Assembly: GCF_050624435.1 (NCBI RefSeq)
Contig: NC_134535.1
Location: 129,570,731 to 129,634,730 of the forward strand
Length of the DNA stretch: 64,000 bases
Origin: Tenrec ecaudatus
Lineage: Eukaryota; Chordata; Mammalia; Afrosoricida; Tenrecidae
Direction of reading: 5' to 3'
The notes beneath the pieces are model-generated. The model was not told where the DNA came from. It ran no database searches and saw only the letters and a program-made list of their open reading frames with translations. A program made the translations under genes and the position numbers. Below, in pieces: positions 46,080-55,949 of the stretch. Within the stretch, counting starts at the first letter, position 1, and every line of letters begins with the position of its first letter.

Positions 46080-46375
46080 GCGAGAAGAGCCTTGGTGGTC
46101 AGCAGTTCAAAACCACCAGCCACTCAAAGGGAGAAACATGAAGCTTTCCACTCCTGTAAAGAGTTACATTCTCAGAAACCCCACAGGGCAGTCCGACCCT
46201 GCCCTATAGGGAGGCTGTAAGTCAGAATCAACTCGATGGCAGCAAGTTTGCTTTGGAGTTGTTGGTGGTGTTGTGGGTTACTTGTTGGGCTGCTAACCAC
46301 AAAGTCAGCAGTTCAAATCCACCAGCCACATGGCAGGAGAAAGATGAGGCTTTCTGCTCCCGTAAAGATTGGCTT
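46080..46375 (+). repeat. Two AfroSINEs in tandem, sense
   Basis: The first runs from about 46085 ('agccttggtggtcagcagtt') to the tail 'aatcaactcgatggcagcaa'. The second starts near 46258 and has 'caaagtcagcagttcaaatc'; it is cut off at about 46375. Confidence 0.7.
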
Positions 46376-46399
46376 TGGGGCTTCAGTTTCTAGAGGAAA

Positions 46400-46530
46400 A
46401 ACAATTATCTCATTACATCCTCAAGATGGCCATTTATGCCACCCGTACTGTCCAGCCAAGAAAACAGAGGCGTAGAGGCCTTAGATACCTGATTCAAGGT
46501 CGCACCGCTGGTAGCTGTCCTGGAGGGCAT
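46400..46530 (-). repeat. MIR element, antisense
   Basis: 'caattatctcattacatcct' then 'aagaaaacagaggcgtagag' and 'gattcaaggtcgcaccgctg' is MIR-like. Confidence 0.6.
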
Positions 46531-46989
46531 CTTAACCCCACCCCCCAGGCTTTCGCACATGCATGCAGACACCCTCCAGGATGTCCATTGGGCCAATCCC
46601 TCCAGCAGGTGGAAGTTCCCCCAAGTGAGCTGCTCTCTCTGCCAGTTTCTCGCCTGCAGTCTGCGCAGACCCTGGAAGTGGTCGCAGGAAGCTGTGACGG
46701 GAAGAGGTTTTACCTTTCTCAGCTTTCCTAACTTTCAGATTGGCCTGTGTCCATTTGGTTCAGAAACTGGTGGCACAGCTGCTCAGAGTTCCTCTGCCGG
46801 TTTCCTGACTCGCACCAGACTGGCACGGGAACTAGAGAGAGGCGAGCTTGCTCCCCGTCACCGGACCCCAAACTTCAGGAGTCCAGGTAGTGGGTTGCCG
46901 CAGACGGCAGGCCAGCACAGAATTTAGCTTGGTTTCCGTCTGTTCAGTGGCCTTCGAGTCACGCCTACTACCAGTATCCCATCTGATTT

Positions 46990-47170
46990 CATAGTGGCCC
47001 TGGGAAGGAGGTAGGGACAGCTATTGTTAGTCTCATGTACAGCCAAGGAACCGGGCTGGAGGAATGAGTTGCCCAAGGCTATTAAGTTCCTAAGCAGTAG
47101 AACTGGGAGCAAGATCCAAGTCTCCGGATTTCCTGGGTCTGTGCTCATTTTCTGGTTCACTCAGAGGCAC
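46990..47170 (-). repeat. MIR element, antisense
   Basis: 'cagccaaggaaccgggctgg' then 'gttgcccaaggctattaagt' and 'gcagtagaactgggagcaag' follow antisense MIR order. Confidence 0.6.
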
Positions 47171-47367
47171 CAGGACGCAGGATCCCCAGGGCCTACATAA
47201 TTTCTTCCAGTATTTGATTTGGTCTTGTCCATACTTCAGCTGGAGGGAGGAGGAGATGTTGGAGTCCCTGGCCTGAGTTTGAGTTCTGTTTGAGTGCCTT
47301 AATCATTTAAATGAAGATCCTATTACTAAGACGGTTAACAGGATGAGGGGGCTTCAAACGGAGGGGC

Positions 47368-47370
<3 letters not shown>

Positions 47371-47409
<39 letters not shown>
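47371..47409 (+). repeat. (GT)n microsatellite
   Basis: An uninterrupted GT run of about 19 units. Confidence 0.9.
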
Positions 47410-47410
<1 letters not shown>

Positions 47411-47869
47411 AATCCTACTGTCTTTTAGCTCCTTTTCCCACACTCTTTCTGAAGCCCCCCCCCCATTATGTTGTTTTGAGAATGGAGAACATGAAGCGGA
47501 TAGAGAACCCAGCGAGACACTGCTTCTGATCCTTCCTTACACTTCTCTCGGGCCTTGCCACCAAATTAGCCAGACCTTGGAAAGATACAGGAAGACGTCA
47601 TCATGCCGCAAATCAAGTAGCCTCTGCCCTCGCATACCCCCACCTGTCTTCCAGAAGCTTCTCCTCCCACACAGGTCATCAATGACCCAAGGACAGCTGA
47701 CCCCAACCCCCTTGACTAGCCCTCAGTCAAACTTGGGAGACGAATTAAATTTTTTCTTTGGCTTTCTTCCTTCCTTCCTTTTCTTTCTGGGTTCATCCTC
47801 ATCCTCATCCCGTGTCCCAAATCATTCCAAGATCAACCCTTCATTAGACTCCCCGACGCAACTCAAGAA

Positions 47870-48035
47870 GATTCATTGCCATCGAGTCAATGCGGACTCA
47901 TAATGAGTTTTCCAAGACTGTAACTGTTTACAGGAGTGGAAAGCTCCCAATTCTCTCTCCCGTAATGCTGGTGTGGTGGTCTCAAACTGCCGACCATGCG
48001 GATTGCAGTCCAACACATACCCATGACACCACCAG
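47870..48035 (-). repeat. AfroSINE, antisense
   Basis: 'attgccatcgagtcaatgcg' (tail) through 'gtttacaggagtggaaagct' to 'catgacaccaccagct'. Confidence 0.7.
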
Positions 48036-48071
48036 CTAGTGTCTAATTATTGCCTGTTTATGCTCCTCCAA

Positions 48072-48715
48072 AGGAGTCCTGATGGTGTAGGGCAGGGTTC
48101 TCCACCTTCTTAATGCCTCAACCCTGTCATACCATTCCTCATGTGTTGGCGACCCCCCAACCATAAAATTATTTTTGTGGCTACTTCATAACTGTAATTT
48201 TGCTACTGTTATGAATCATCATGTAAATATCTAATAGATGTATTTTCATTGTTACAAATTGAACATAATTAAAGCATAGTGAATAATCACAAATACAATA
48301 GGTCATTGTATATTGTGAACTATTTATTTCTAATGACAAATCAATGAAATGTCTTGAAGCATAGTGTAGCATGGGTACTCATAGGTGGGCGTATCTGCAC
48401 GTGGGCGGACCCGCCTGGAGACAGATAGAGGAACCTTGTCTCGGTTCCTAAGACCATTGGAAATATGTGTTTTCTGAAGGTCTTAGTTGACCCCTATGAA
48501 AGGGTCGGTCCACCCACAAAGGGGTCCCGACCCACAGATTGAGAACCGCTAGTGTAGCGGGTTACAGCATTGGGCTGCTAACGAAAGGTCAAGCAGTTCA
48601 AAGCCAGGAGCCACTCTGGGAGAAAGGTACAGGCTTGGAAATCCGTAGGGGGCGCTCTACCCTGTCTCTATGGTCACTAGGGGTCAGGATCAACAGGATG
48701 GCAGTGGATTTGGGG
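48072..48715 (+). repeat. AfroSINE, sense, split by a SPIN insertion
   Basis: The head 'aggagtcctgatggtgtag' lies at 48072-48092 and the remainder resumes at 48552 with 'gtgtagcgggttacagcatt', 'gaaaggtcaagcagttcaaa' and a 'gatcaacaggatggcagtgg' tail. The two halves join naturally when the 459-base insert and its duplication are removed. Confidence 0.8.
48093..48551 (-). mobile_element. SPIN-type hAT transposon, non-autonomous
   Basis: A 459-base element with SPIN-like ends: 'cagggttctccaccttctta' on the left and 'cacagattgagaaccgcta' on the right as imperfect inverted repeats. The interior follows the SPIN non-autonomous sequence ('ctgtaattttgctactgtta', 'gaagcatagtgtagcatggg', 'acgtgggcggacccgcctgg', 'ttcctaagaccattggaaat'). 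An 8-base target duplication flanks it, GTGTAGGG at 48085-48092 and GTGTAGCG at 48552-48559 (7 of 8). It has no transposase frame. Orientation is arbitrary. Confidence 0.88.
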
Positions 48716-48968
48716 CCCGGCACAGTCACACCCAGAGTTGCTGCACTGGGTGACACCAACTCTAGTGACACCACTGGCTGGGTGAGCTCTGCTCAGGCAA
48801 GAAGGGAAAGCAGAGGCCAACACAGCAAGTGGCAAGAAATGACCCGGGCAAGTCATGACCAGGGCAGGGTCCTGCGACGTCCTCACCACTCTCGGCAGCA
48901 AGGCAGAGAGATTGCGCGAAGGCAGACCAAATGTGCGACAGGTTTTGACGTGCACGCTCTCTTCCTAG

Positions 48969-49072
48969 GTGCCCTGATGATCCGATCAGAGGACTCTGGC
49001 TTCGTGGTGATCACAGGGGTGATGAGCAGGAGATACCTCTGTATGGATTTCAGAGGCAACATTTTTGGATCG
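48969..49072 (+). CDS. FGF23: FGF23 coding exon 2 (FGF core)
   Basis: This 104-base exon completes Ser70 and encodes residues 71-104, [22 protein letters not shown] then [12 protein letters not shown], the central beta-trefoil strands of the FGF domain. It is bounded by a CTTCCTAG acceptor and a GTGAGT donor, and 104 bases is the length I recall for the human exon. Cys94 is one partner of the core disulfide; the other, Cys112, is in exon 3. The sequence is very close to human, with no frameshift or stop. With exon 1 it gives exactly 104 codons, so exon 3 opens in phase 0. Confidence 0.97.
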
Positions 49073-50574
49073 GTGAGTCTTTCTTCGTGCCGGCCACCAT
49101 TGGAAAACACATGTCAACTGTGTGATTGGAACATACCGTAGTCGTTTACAGCTTAAAGACCCCACTTGCACCGTACTTAGCGGTCTGATATCACTGTGAG
49201 CTTTATTCAGGGCCAGTTTCAACTGCTCAGGTTCACACAACTGGGGTTTCAACCTAGGCCATCTGGTTCCCCAGCTCATGCCCCTAACTTCTCTTCTGTA
49301 CTGCGCCCTTTGGGGCCCATTTCTGCATCCAGCACAGCACCGTGTATGTTGCGGCAGGCGCCCGGGCCGCTGAGTTCATATTGTTGAGTAGAGCCCATCA
49401 GAAGAGCGGAGAAGCCCCCTGCTTGGGTATCTTCTTGAGTCTGTTTCTGCGGCTCCTCACTTCCTCCAGCATCAGGTCCCTCCCCTGGAAGCAGGGCAGT
49501 GAGAGGGATCCCGTAGCCGGTGGAGCGCTCTCTGGTTTAAAGATCTCTCGTGATCTCCGCCACAACTGGGACTGGATGGCCATTCAGATTGTTAAACACA
49601 AACTACTCACGTGGATGTACCAGGCATCTTCCAAGGGCTTTGAGAGTGCTCGTAAATCTCCGTTACCTCAGGAGCCTCTCATCACCAGGGAGTCCAACCG
49701 GAAATGCACACGAGCCAAGCCCTTTTATTTGGCTCCTTGCTGTGGCCTTGTACCTGGTCCAGCATGGCCAATACACAGGGATCTGTTGAACAAACGGGAA
49801 CCTAGAAGTAGCCCTCGTCTGTAAAACACCTACTCCACAGAGTTGAATGCAATGTGCTTGCGATCCAGCTTTGCCCTAACAAAAAAAAAAAACCCTCTGC
49901 AGGTGGCCTGGGAAAACACACATTTCTTCCGGTTAGGAGGCTAGAAGTCAGAATTTAGGGTGCTGACTCTGGAGACAAGAGCTCTCTGTTGGATCTTGGA
50001 GCAGGCTCTTGTCTCTTCTGAGCTTGTTCTTGGGCAGTCTTCATGTGGCATGGCTCTCTCACTCACTAACCACCCCCCCCCTCACCCCTCCACCCCCCAC
50101 CCCATATCAACTTCCTCCTACCTCTGCCTCCAAAGAAATTTACTCAAGATACCACTTATAGCTGGATTCAACATAATAAAGAGAACCCACTCCCAAATTA
50201 CCATATGAGGGTGACTATACACAGTTTGGGGGTACACCATTCAGCCCATGACATTATGTTAAAGTCCTAATAGGAACTCACAATAATAGGTCCCAGTTGG
50301 TGGCAGAGTGAAAATTCAAATACAGGTCATCTGTTGCCAAAGTTCAAGTCCCTGGGCCCCAAACTGTTCTGTCTCGCTGATGGGAAACCTGCAGTTCCAT
50401 CCATCTCGGTTCTCCAGGCAAGGGGGCAGACCTGAGCCAACTTTCAGCGGGAAGAGGGCTCACCGTGGTACAGCGTGGGGGAGAAGAATGTGTTTAAATC
50501 GGCCCTCTCTCTAGAAACACACACACACACGTGTGCTAGCTCTCTTCGCTCCTGGTCCGGCATGCCTCGAGAAG

Positions 50575-50740
50575 TCCTCCTGGTGTGGCGGTGACACTGC
50601 TAAGCACAAGGTCAGCGGTGCAAAACCACAAGCTGCTCTGCGGGAGAAAGACGAGGCTTTCTACTCCTTCAGAGAGTTGGTCTCGGAAACCCCCAGGGGC
50701 AGTTCTACCCTGGCCTCTAGGGCCACAAGGAGTCAGCCTG
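50575..50740 (+). repeat. AfroSINE, sense
   Basis: 'aagtcctcctggtgtggcgg' head, 'caaggtcagcggtgcaaaac' B-box and 'ccacaaggagtca' tail. Confidence 0.7.
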
Positions 50741-50964
50741 GCCTGGATGCGGGGTGGGGGCTGTGGGTGGGGAAGTGGTTGAGGCATGCCATGTACCTAC
50801 CCGGCCACTTCTTACATAAGTGAGCTGTGTCTGCTACTCCCAGAAGGCCCCTGGGGAATTTAGAAACCATGAGTCAAAATCAGTTTCCCCCAGGCGGAAG
50901 CCCTGATCCTTCCAGACCCTCAATTGAACCCTCAGATCCACCAGTTGCCTACCTAATGGAGTTG

Positions 50965-51090
50965 TGGAATCCCTGGGTGGGGCAAACAGTAAGGTATCCG
51001 AGACTGCAAAACTGGAGGTTCAAATCCACGGGAAGGCCTGGCAAGGGGGCTCTGAAAGAGTCAGAATCAGCTGGGTGGCAACCGGTGGGG
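50965..51090 (+). repeat. AfroSINE, decayed, sense
   Basis: 'ggaatccctgggtggggcaa' then 'aactggaggttcaaatccac' and 'gagtcagaatcagctgggtg'. It is shortened internally and lies just before exon 3. Confidence 0.55.
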
Positions 51091-51237
51091 TGCCTTGGTT
51101 TAAGGGAGCGGGTGTCCAGCTGCACGCACAATATGTACCAAGGTGGGCACTCAGGGGACAGCCCAGGGCTGCCAGCGGCGTGTGGGGCTAGGAGCTCACG
51201 CTGGGTTGCTTTACCTACACCGCTTTGGCCCTTCCAG

Positions 51238-51690
51238 CACTACTTCACGGCGGACAGCTGCAGGTTCCGACAGCGGACGCTGGAGAACGGCTATGACGTC
51301 TATCACTCGCCCCAGCATCATTTCCTGATCAGCCTGGGCCGCGCCAAGAGGGTCTTCCTGCCGGGCATGAACCCGCCGCCTTACTCCCAGTTCTTGTCCC
51401 GGAGGAACGAGATCCCCCTGATTCACTTCAACACCCCCAAGCCCCGGCGGCACACGCGGAGTGCCGAGGAGGACGCCGAGCAGGACCCCCTGAACGTGCT
51501 GAAGCCCAGGCCCCGGATGACGCCGGCTCCAGCCTCCTGCTCCCAGGAGCTGCCCAGTGCCGAAGACAACAGCGCCCTGGCCAGCGACCCCCTGGGAGTG
51601 GTCAGAGGCAAAAAGCCCAGCGCCCAAAGATGCCGCCCCTTTCCCAAGTTCAGGGAAACAGGGAAGGACTACTTTCTAACCAATCCCTGA
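51238..51690 (+). CDS. FGF23: FGF23 coding exon 3 (core end, furin site, Klotho-binding tail)
   Basis: The exon follows a CTTCCAG acceptor and encodes residues 105-254 plus a TGA stop. Residues 105-174 finish the beta-trefoil, including Cys112 and [19 protein letters not shown]. The proprotein-convertase site R175-H176-T177-R178 before S179 is at 51448-51459; its Thr is the family's GALNT3 O-glycosylation site that protects intact hormone. Both Arg residues altered in human hypophosphatemic rickets are intact. The C-terminal alpha-Klotho-binding tail keeps [30 protein letters not shown] and two cysteines (205 and 236). The end is unusual: the segment before Cys236 is about eight residues shorter than human, and after PFPKF the frame continues [12 protein letters not shown] instead of stopping. 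The protein is 254 residues against 251 in human. Confidence 0.96.
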   Translation, partial: HYFTADSCRFRQRTLENGYDVYHSPQHHFLISLGRAKRVFLPGMNPPPYSQFLSRRNEIPLIHFNTPKPRRHTRSAEEDAEQDPLNVLKPRPRMTPAPASCSQELPSAEDNSALASDPLGVVRGKKPSAQRCRPFPKFRETGKDYFLTNP

Positions 51691-53308
51691 GCAAAGTAGA
51701 GCAGAGTCAACCTTTGAGGCCTGAGCGATAGTTTCACCGGCTTCCCGCCCCATGTACCGCCTTCCTGAACAAGAAGCCCCAATAGGTAAACTAGTCCCTG
51801 TCCTTCCATTAAGGGGTCAGAGCATGGATTGTTTCTTTCCATATTTATTTTCCCTGTGCCTCTCCTTAACCAGCTTAGCCAAGAACAAAGCAATGGCTTG
51901 CTGAGTCCACGATCCCTGAGGGCTGGGACCCCCACCCCAACTGCCTACCCCCAGGGAGCATCAACTGCTCTTGGCACTTGCGATCTGGCTGGACCTGGTC
52001 GCATTTGAGTTGGCCAGTGTCGGGGCCTTGGATATGAACAGTCCGAGTAAGCACATTGTTGGAAACCCTAATTCCAAGCCTTGGTTCTCCTTTGTGGAAG
52101 GGCTTTCCAAGAGATTGGTGGTCAGCTGGTCAAAACTAAAATGCTTACTCTCAACTGAGGCAGCAAGCACACTAGAAAGAAAACTCAACCTTCCGGGACA
52201 GAGTAGGAAGCACATGGCATACTCGTGTCCTCTCCCTGTGGCCCTGCTCCATTCCCAACTGGCCCACAAAGGAGCTCTGGCTCTTGAACTTGAGTGAATT
52301 CGGCCTGTGAAAGAGTTCGGTCCATGAAAACCTGCTCTGCTCCCATGCTTCCAAAATGGCAATGCAATTCCAACCCTCCTGAGGGGCAGGAATCAAGCCT
52401 GGAATTCCAGGTGGCGTAGCAATCCATTCGAGATCAATTACAAAAAGATCACTCCTGGACACCAGGTGACTGCTCTGGGCTGGGCTTTCTGTCGACTGTC
52501 AAACCCTGTCCTTTTCCTAGGTGAAGTGGCCGCAAGGGCTCAGGGGGAAAGATGTCCCATTCCAAAGTTTAGGAGTTATAAAAACACAACACTGGTTTGC
52601 GATCTCCTTTAGCACGCTGTAGCGGCGGCTAACCAATTACTTCGAACGCTTCAAGGCTGGCACTTGGAGCCTCCTTTCATTTAGAAATTTGGGAGGGAGG
52701 GGTTCTTAAATGAAGACCACTTTTGGTCACAGGTACCCCAATTCTATCCCAAGGAAAACGAAACCTCCCTTACCCAAGAGCGGAGGGACGCCAGAATGGG
52801 AGCTTATTACACGGTCCGCAGGCTGGTCTTACCCCTTGACTTCCTCCAACCAGGGCCTCCGCTCTCCTGCCTCGCTCTCAGTGAGCCGAATATTGACCAG
52901 CGGAAGCGATTTCACGAACGCTTTAGGCCAAGTCACCTTTCATTTTCCTTCTTCACTGCCACCGTGGACCAAGCCTGAAAAATCAGTTCATCCTTCTGTG
53001 CATCCCAGAAACGCACACGGAACAACTGGCTTTCCTGCTGCCTTCCAGTTGCACTTGAAAGGCCGTATTCTGGAGCTCTAAAGCCATGTCTAGTACCAGA
53101 CAGCAGGGCAGGTCAGGGTCGTGGTCTTCATCCCACCTCACAACTGGTGGAAGTTAGGCAATCCCGAGAAGTACCCAGAAACTCCCCCAAGGACTTTGGT
53201 CCAACATTGGCGGTGACCTCCCAAGCACTGCCGTCACCGCCTTGTGTGCTCTTTGGCAGAGCAAGGGCAGCCCCCTACGATTTCCCATGTGACCTAGCAA
53301 GTGGCAGT

Positions 53309-53321
53309 ATTTATTTATTTA
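53309..53321 (+). promoter_or_regulatory. FGF23: AU-rich element in FGF23 3' UTR
   Basis: Three overlapping ATTTA pentamers occur in a row. Such elements in 3' UTRs bind proteins that control mRNA decay. The motif is seen directly; a role in FGF23 message turnover is inference. Confidence 0.55.
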
Positions 53322-53400
53322 TGTGGAAAATTGTGCCTATCCACTCGATATTTATAGAATGGTCACCCTATCTTGTTTCCTTTCTTCTGTTTAAAAGAAA

Positions 53401-53406
53401 AATAAA
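53401..53406 (+). terminator. FGF23: FGF23 polyadenylation signal
   Basis: A canonical AATAAA lies about 1.7 kb after the stop, followed by T-rich and TGTCTGTGTG sequence at about 53430-53446 that fits a downstream cleavage element. Cleavage is expected near 53420-53428. It is the most convincing signal downstream of the gene. Confidence 0.7.
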
Positions 53407-53425
53407 ATTTATCTCAGCTTTGCTT

Positions 53426-54120
53426 CGCTTTTCCTGTCTGTGTGACACCATTCAAAAAGGCCAGCAGACGAGAGTAAAAGGGGTCCTCAGGTGGGGGCAG
53501 GGCGCCATTGGGAAAACAGAGAAAGCAACTTGGAAATAGGTGAAGGGAACCGTTAGGTATTCAAAATCTCCCCCCAGTCATAAGCAGACGCTAGACTCAG
53601 CAGTTTGATCAATCCGATCAGAACTCTGAAACACACAGGAAACCGATCATTGCAAATATCTGATCACCCTCCTTTGAGACATTGCCCTCAAACAGAGGAA
53701 GCCTCTTATTTGAGAAATGTGCTCAGACGCACCATCAATACCCAGGGAAGCATAAGTACACTTAACACACGCGGTGTTCCTGCTCTGTGGGCTGGAGAGC
53801 CATGACTAGGGTCACGGATCTCACTCAATGCCTGCTCTTCGCATGGTTGTCTGTCTCTAACCTCCATCTGACAAGGCTACCCCAAACCCAGCAGGCAAAC
53901 ACGCCCGTGTCACGTTAGCACCCCGGGAAATGCACACCAGCTCAAGCCAACAGTTTTTCATGATCTGACTGGACCCATCGGCTTCTCCCTTTCAGTCATC
54001 CACAGACAGTGTTCACTGCTTTGACTGATGTTCACATTGCCTCTGCCATGGTGGACAGGTTAACTTTCTTTAGAAAAGGTTCATTGTAAGAAAGTACCCA
54101 AGTCCTCCATATGGGGCAGC
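53426..54120. other. Intergenic sequence after FGF23
   Basis: No recognised gene or repeat. This is the first part of the convergent FGF23-TIGAR interval. Confidence 0.45.
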
Positions 54121-54124
54121 AACA

Positions 54125-54640
54125 ACAACAAAAAAGGATAAAGGTGGAAGAGGACACCAGGATGCCAGAGGTAAAGGTTGTTATATACACAATCGGGCTG
54201 ATGGTGATCTGTAAGTATGGATTATGAATGGGTAATGGTCAGAGAGTGAGAGGATACTGAATATATAACACACACACACACACACACATTGCCTAGGCAA
54301 TGGCCATTAGTGCATTTGCAGTTACCATTGCTGCAACTGGATCTATGAATGTGGAGGTTACCAAGGTCAATAGGCCAAGCATAATCCTCAAAGACAAGGT
54401 TCTACATGTTACACCTTCTACTTACGAAGTACCAACTCAGGTCTTCAAAGCTCCTAAGAGACCACCTAAGGTACAAATGTTGGTCTCTCCGAGCCTGAGG
54501 GAAAGAAGAGTACGGAAAACTGTGGACTCAATGGGTCCAATGGACTACTGGACCACATACACATCAGTCTCTACCACCCTGAGACTAGCGCTAGAAGGTG
54601 CCCCCAAAGCACTGCCTATGACTCTGAACAGTATCACAGC
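54125..54640 (+). repeat. Probable L1 3'-UTR-type fragment
   Basis: 'gatggtgatctgtaagtatg' (compare 18075-18095), a CA microsatellite at about 54268-54289 and 'gaccacatacacatcagtct' fit an afrotherian L1 3' region. Its end is broken by the L1 insertion at 54656. Confidence 0.45.
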
Positions 54641-54923
54641 AAAAGGTCCTAAATCCCCTCCCTCCCCATTCCCCTCTCCCTCATGAGCCCTTGATAATTT
54701 ATAGATTATTATTTTGTCATATGGGGAAAAAAAGGGGGGGGAAAGAGGACCTGATGCAAAGGGCTTAAGTGGAGAGAGCAAATGCTTTGAAAATGATGAG
54801 GGCAAAGAATGTACAGATGTGCTTTACACAATTGATGTATGTATATGTATGGATTGTGATGAGAGTTGTATGAGCCCCTGATAAAATGTTTTTTTTGGTT
54901 TTTTTAAAAAAAGGTCCTAAATC
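54641..54923 (+). mobile_element. L1 insertion with 5' inversion and 15-base target duplication
   Basis: The 15-base direct repeat AAAAGGTCCTAAATC occurs at 54641-54655 and 54909-54923. Between them the first part (to about 54721, 'gcccttgataatttatagat') is L1 3' UTR in antisense. The second part ('aaagaggacctgatgcaaag' to 'cccctgataaaatgtttttt') is the same L1 in sense with an A/T-rich end. This is the structure left by twin-primed L1 integration. Confidence 0.8.
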
Positions 54924-55114
54924 AGCAGTTCTCGAACTATGGGTCGCGGCCCCTTGTGGGGGTTGAATGACTCTTTCAGAGGGGTCACCCAATTCATAAC
55001 AGTAGCAAAATAACAGTGATGAAGTAGCAATGAAAATAATGTTATGGTTGAGGGTCACCACCCCATGAGGAACTGTATGAAAGGGTCATGGCATCAGGAA
55101 GGTTGAGAACCATG
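54923..55114 (+). mobile_element. Short SPIN-type hAT element
   Basis: It starts 'cagcagttctcgaactatgg' and ends 'aaggttgagaaccatg', matching the SPIN ends. 'cataacagtagcaaaataac' and 'aatgttatggttgagggtca' are the shared subterminal parts of the 48093 copy in the other orientation. Internally deleted to about 190 bases. An intact 8-base duplication is not seen. Confidence 0.75.
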
Positions 55115-55574
55115 GGAGAAAATGGGAAATTAAGAAAAGCAGGCTCATTTGCCAGACAGTGACAGGTGGAGCCCTGAGACAATGGTCCTTAGCCACCCCT
55201 CAGGTCTAAAAATGAACTCATCCCATCACTCCATTTTTTGCAAGATTTATAAGGGGAACAGTAAGACTAGGGAGGTACACATGCCTTAGAATGATGAATT
55301 ATGTGAGGTCCGAAGGGCAACAGACCCAAGGATAAAGTCCAGAAGGGTTAGGAAGGAAGAAAGAATGGAAAGAGGAAAGAAGAGGTGGACGTGGGGCAAG
55401 TGATGCTAAACTGTGGGAACTGCAATCAATGACATGATGCAAAATGTGTGTACTGTCAACAGGAAGTGGATCTGCTTTGTAATTTCACACACACACACCT
55501 CTCCTCCATACTAGAGAGGATAACCATCAGGTTCCACCCATGGCACAGGCCAAATTTTTGGCCACATAAGACAC

Positions 55575-55750
55575 TGAAGACTTTCACTGCCGCTGAATAG
55601 ATCCAACTCACAGGGACCCTAAAAGTGAGTAGAATGGTCCTTCTGGGTTCAGAAAGCCTCATCTTTCTCCTACAGAGCTACTGATGGTCTCCAACTGCTG
55701 GCTTTGTAGTTAGCAGCCCAAGGCATAACCCCTGTGCCACCAGGGCCCCC
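55575..55750 (-). repeat. AfroSINE, antisense
   Basis: 'gatccaactcacagggaccc' (tail side) through 'gtctccaactgctggctttg' to 'ccctgtgccaccagggcccc'. Confidence 0.75.
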
Positions 55751-55777
55751 TTACCCAAATACCAAAACCCAAACCAA

Positions 55778-55945
55778 ACTCACTGCCATCGAGTCCATGC
55801 TGACTCATGGCGTCTCCCGGTGGGTTTCTGAGATGATAACTGTTCACGGGACCAGAAAGCCCAGTCTTTCTCCCTTGGGGCTGCTGGTGGTTTTGGACCG
55901 CAGATCACAGCCCAGCTAGTAACTGCTGTACTATCAGGACTCCAG
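55778..55945 (-). repeat. AfroSINE, antisense
   Basis: 'ctcactgccatcgagtccat' (tail) through 'gggtttctgagatgataact' to 'gtactatcaggactccagg'. It is directly next to the previous copy in the same orientation. Confidence 0.75.
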
Positions 55946-55949
55946 GACC

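Larger units (their letters stand above)
42511..48968 (+). other. FGF23: FGF23 intron 1
   Basis: A 6.5 kb GT-AG intron. It holds SINEs near 43490, 44190-44550, 46080 and 46260, MIR pieces at 46400 and 46990, TG microsatellites, and the SPIN transposon at 48093-48551. No extra exon was recognised. Confidence 0.9.
49073..51237 (+). other. FGF23: FGF23 intron 2
   Basis: A 2.2 kb GT-AG intron. It holds an AfroSINE at 50575-50740, a decayed SINE at 50965-51090 and C-rich sequence near 50070-50105. The segment 49200-50300 has no feature I recognise. Confidence 0.92.
51691..53425 (+). other. FGF23: FGF23 3' UTR (approximate)
   Basis: This is the untranslated tail of FGF23 exon 3. The first 150 bases resemble the human FGF23 3' UTR as remembered, for example 'caacctttgaggcc' and 'caataggtaaactag'. 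It contains an AU-rich element at 53309-53321 and ends shortly after an AATAAA at 53401 followed by a T/GT-rich stretch. The length of about 1.7 kb is similar to human. I see no recognisable SINE or LINE in it, unlike the introns. Confidence 0.7.

Noticed and set aside
47343-47903. 186-codon plus-strand open frame with a poly-Val/Cys start
   Set aside because: Its N-terminal repeat is a translated GT microsatellite and it lies in FGF23 intron 1.
50827-51237. Long open frame continuing upstream of FGF23 exon 3
   Set aside because: It is in frame with exon 3 but is intron: a clear CTTCCAG acceptor lies at 51231-51237 and the upstream part includes a decayed SINE.
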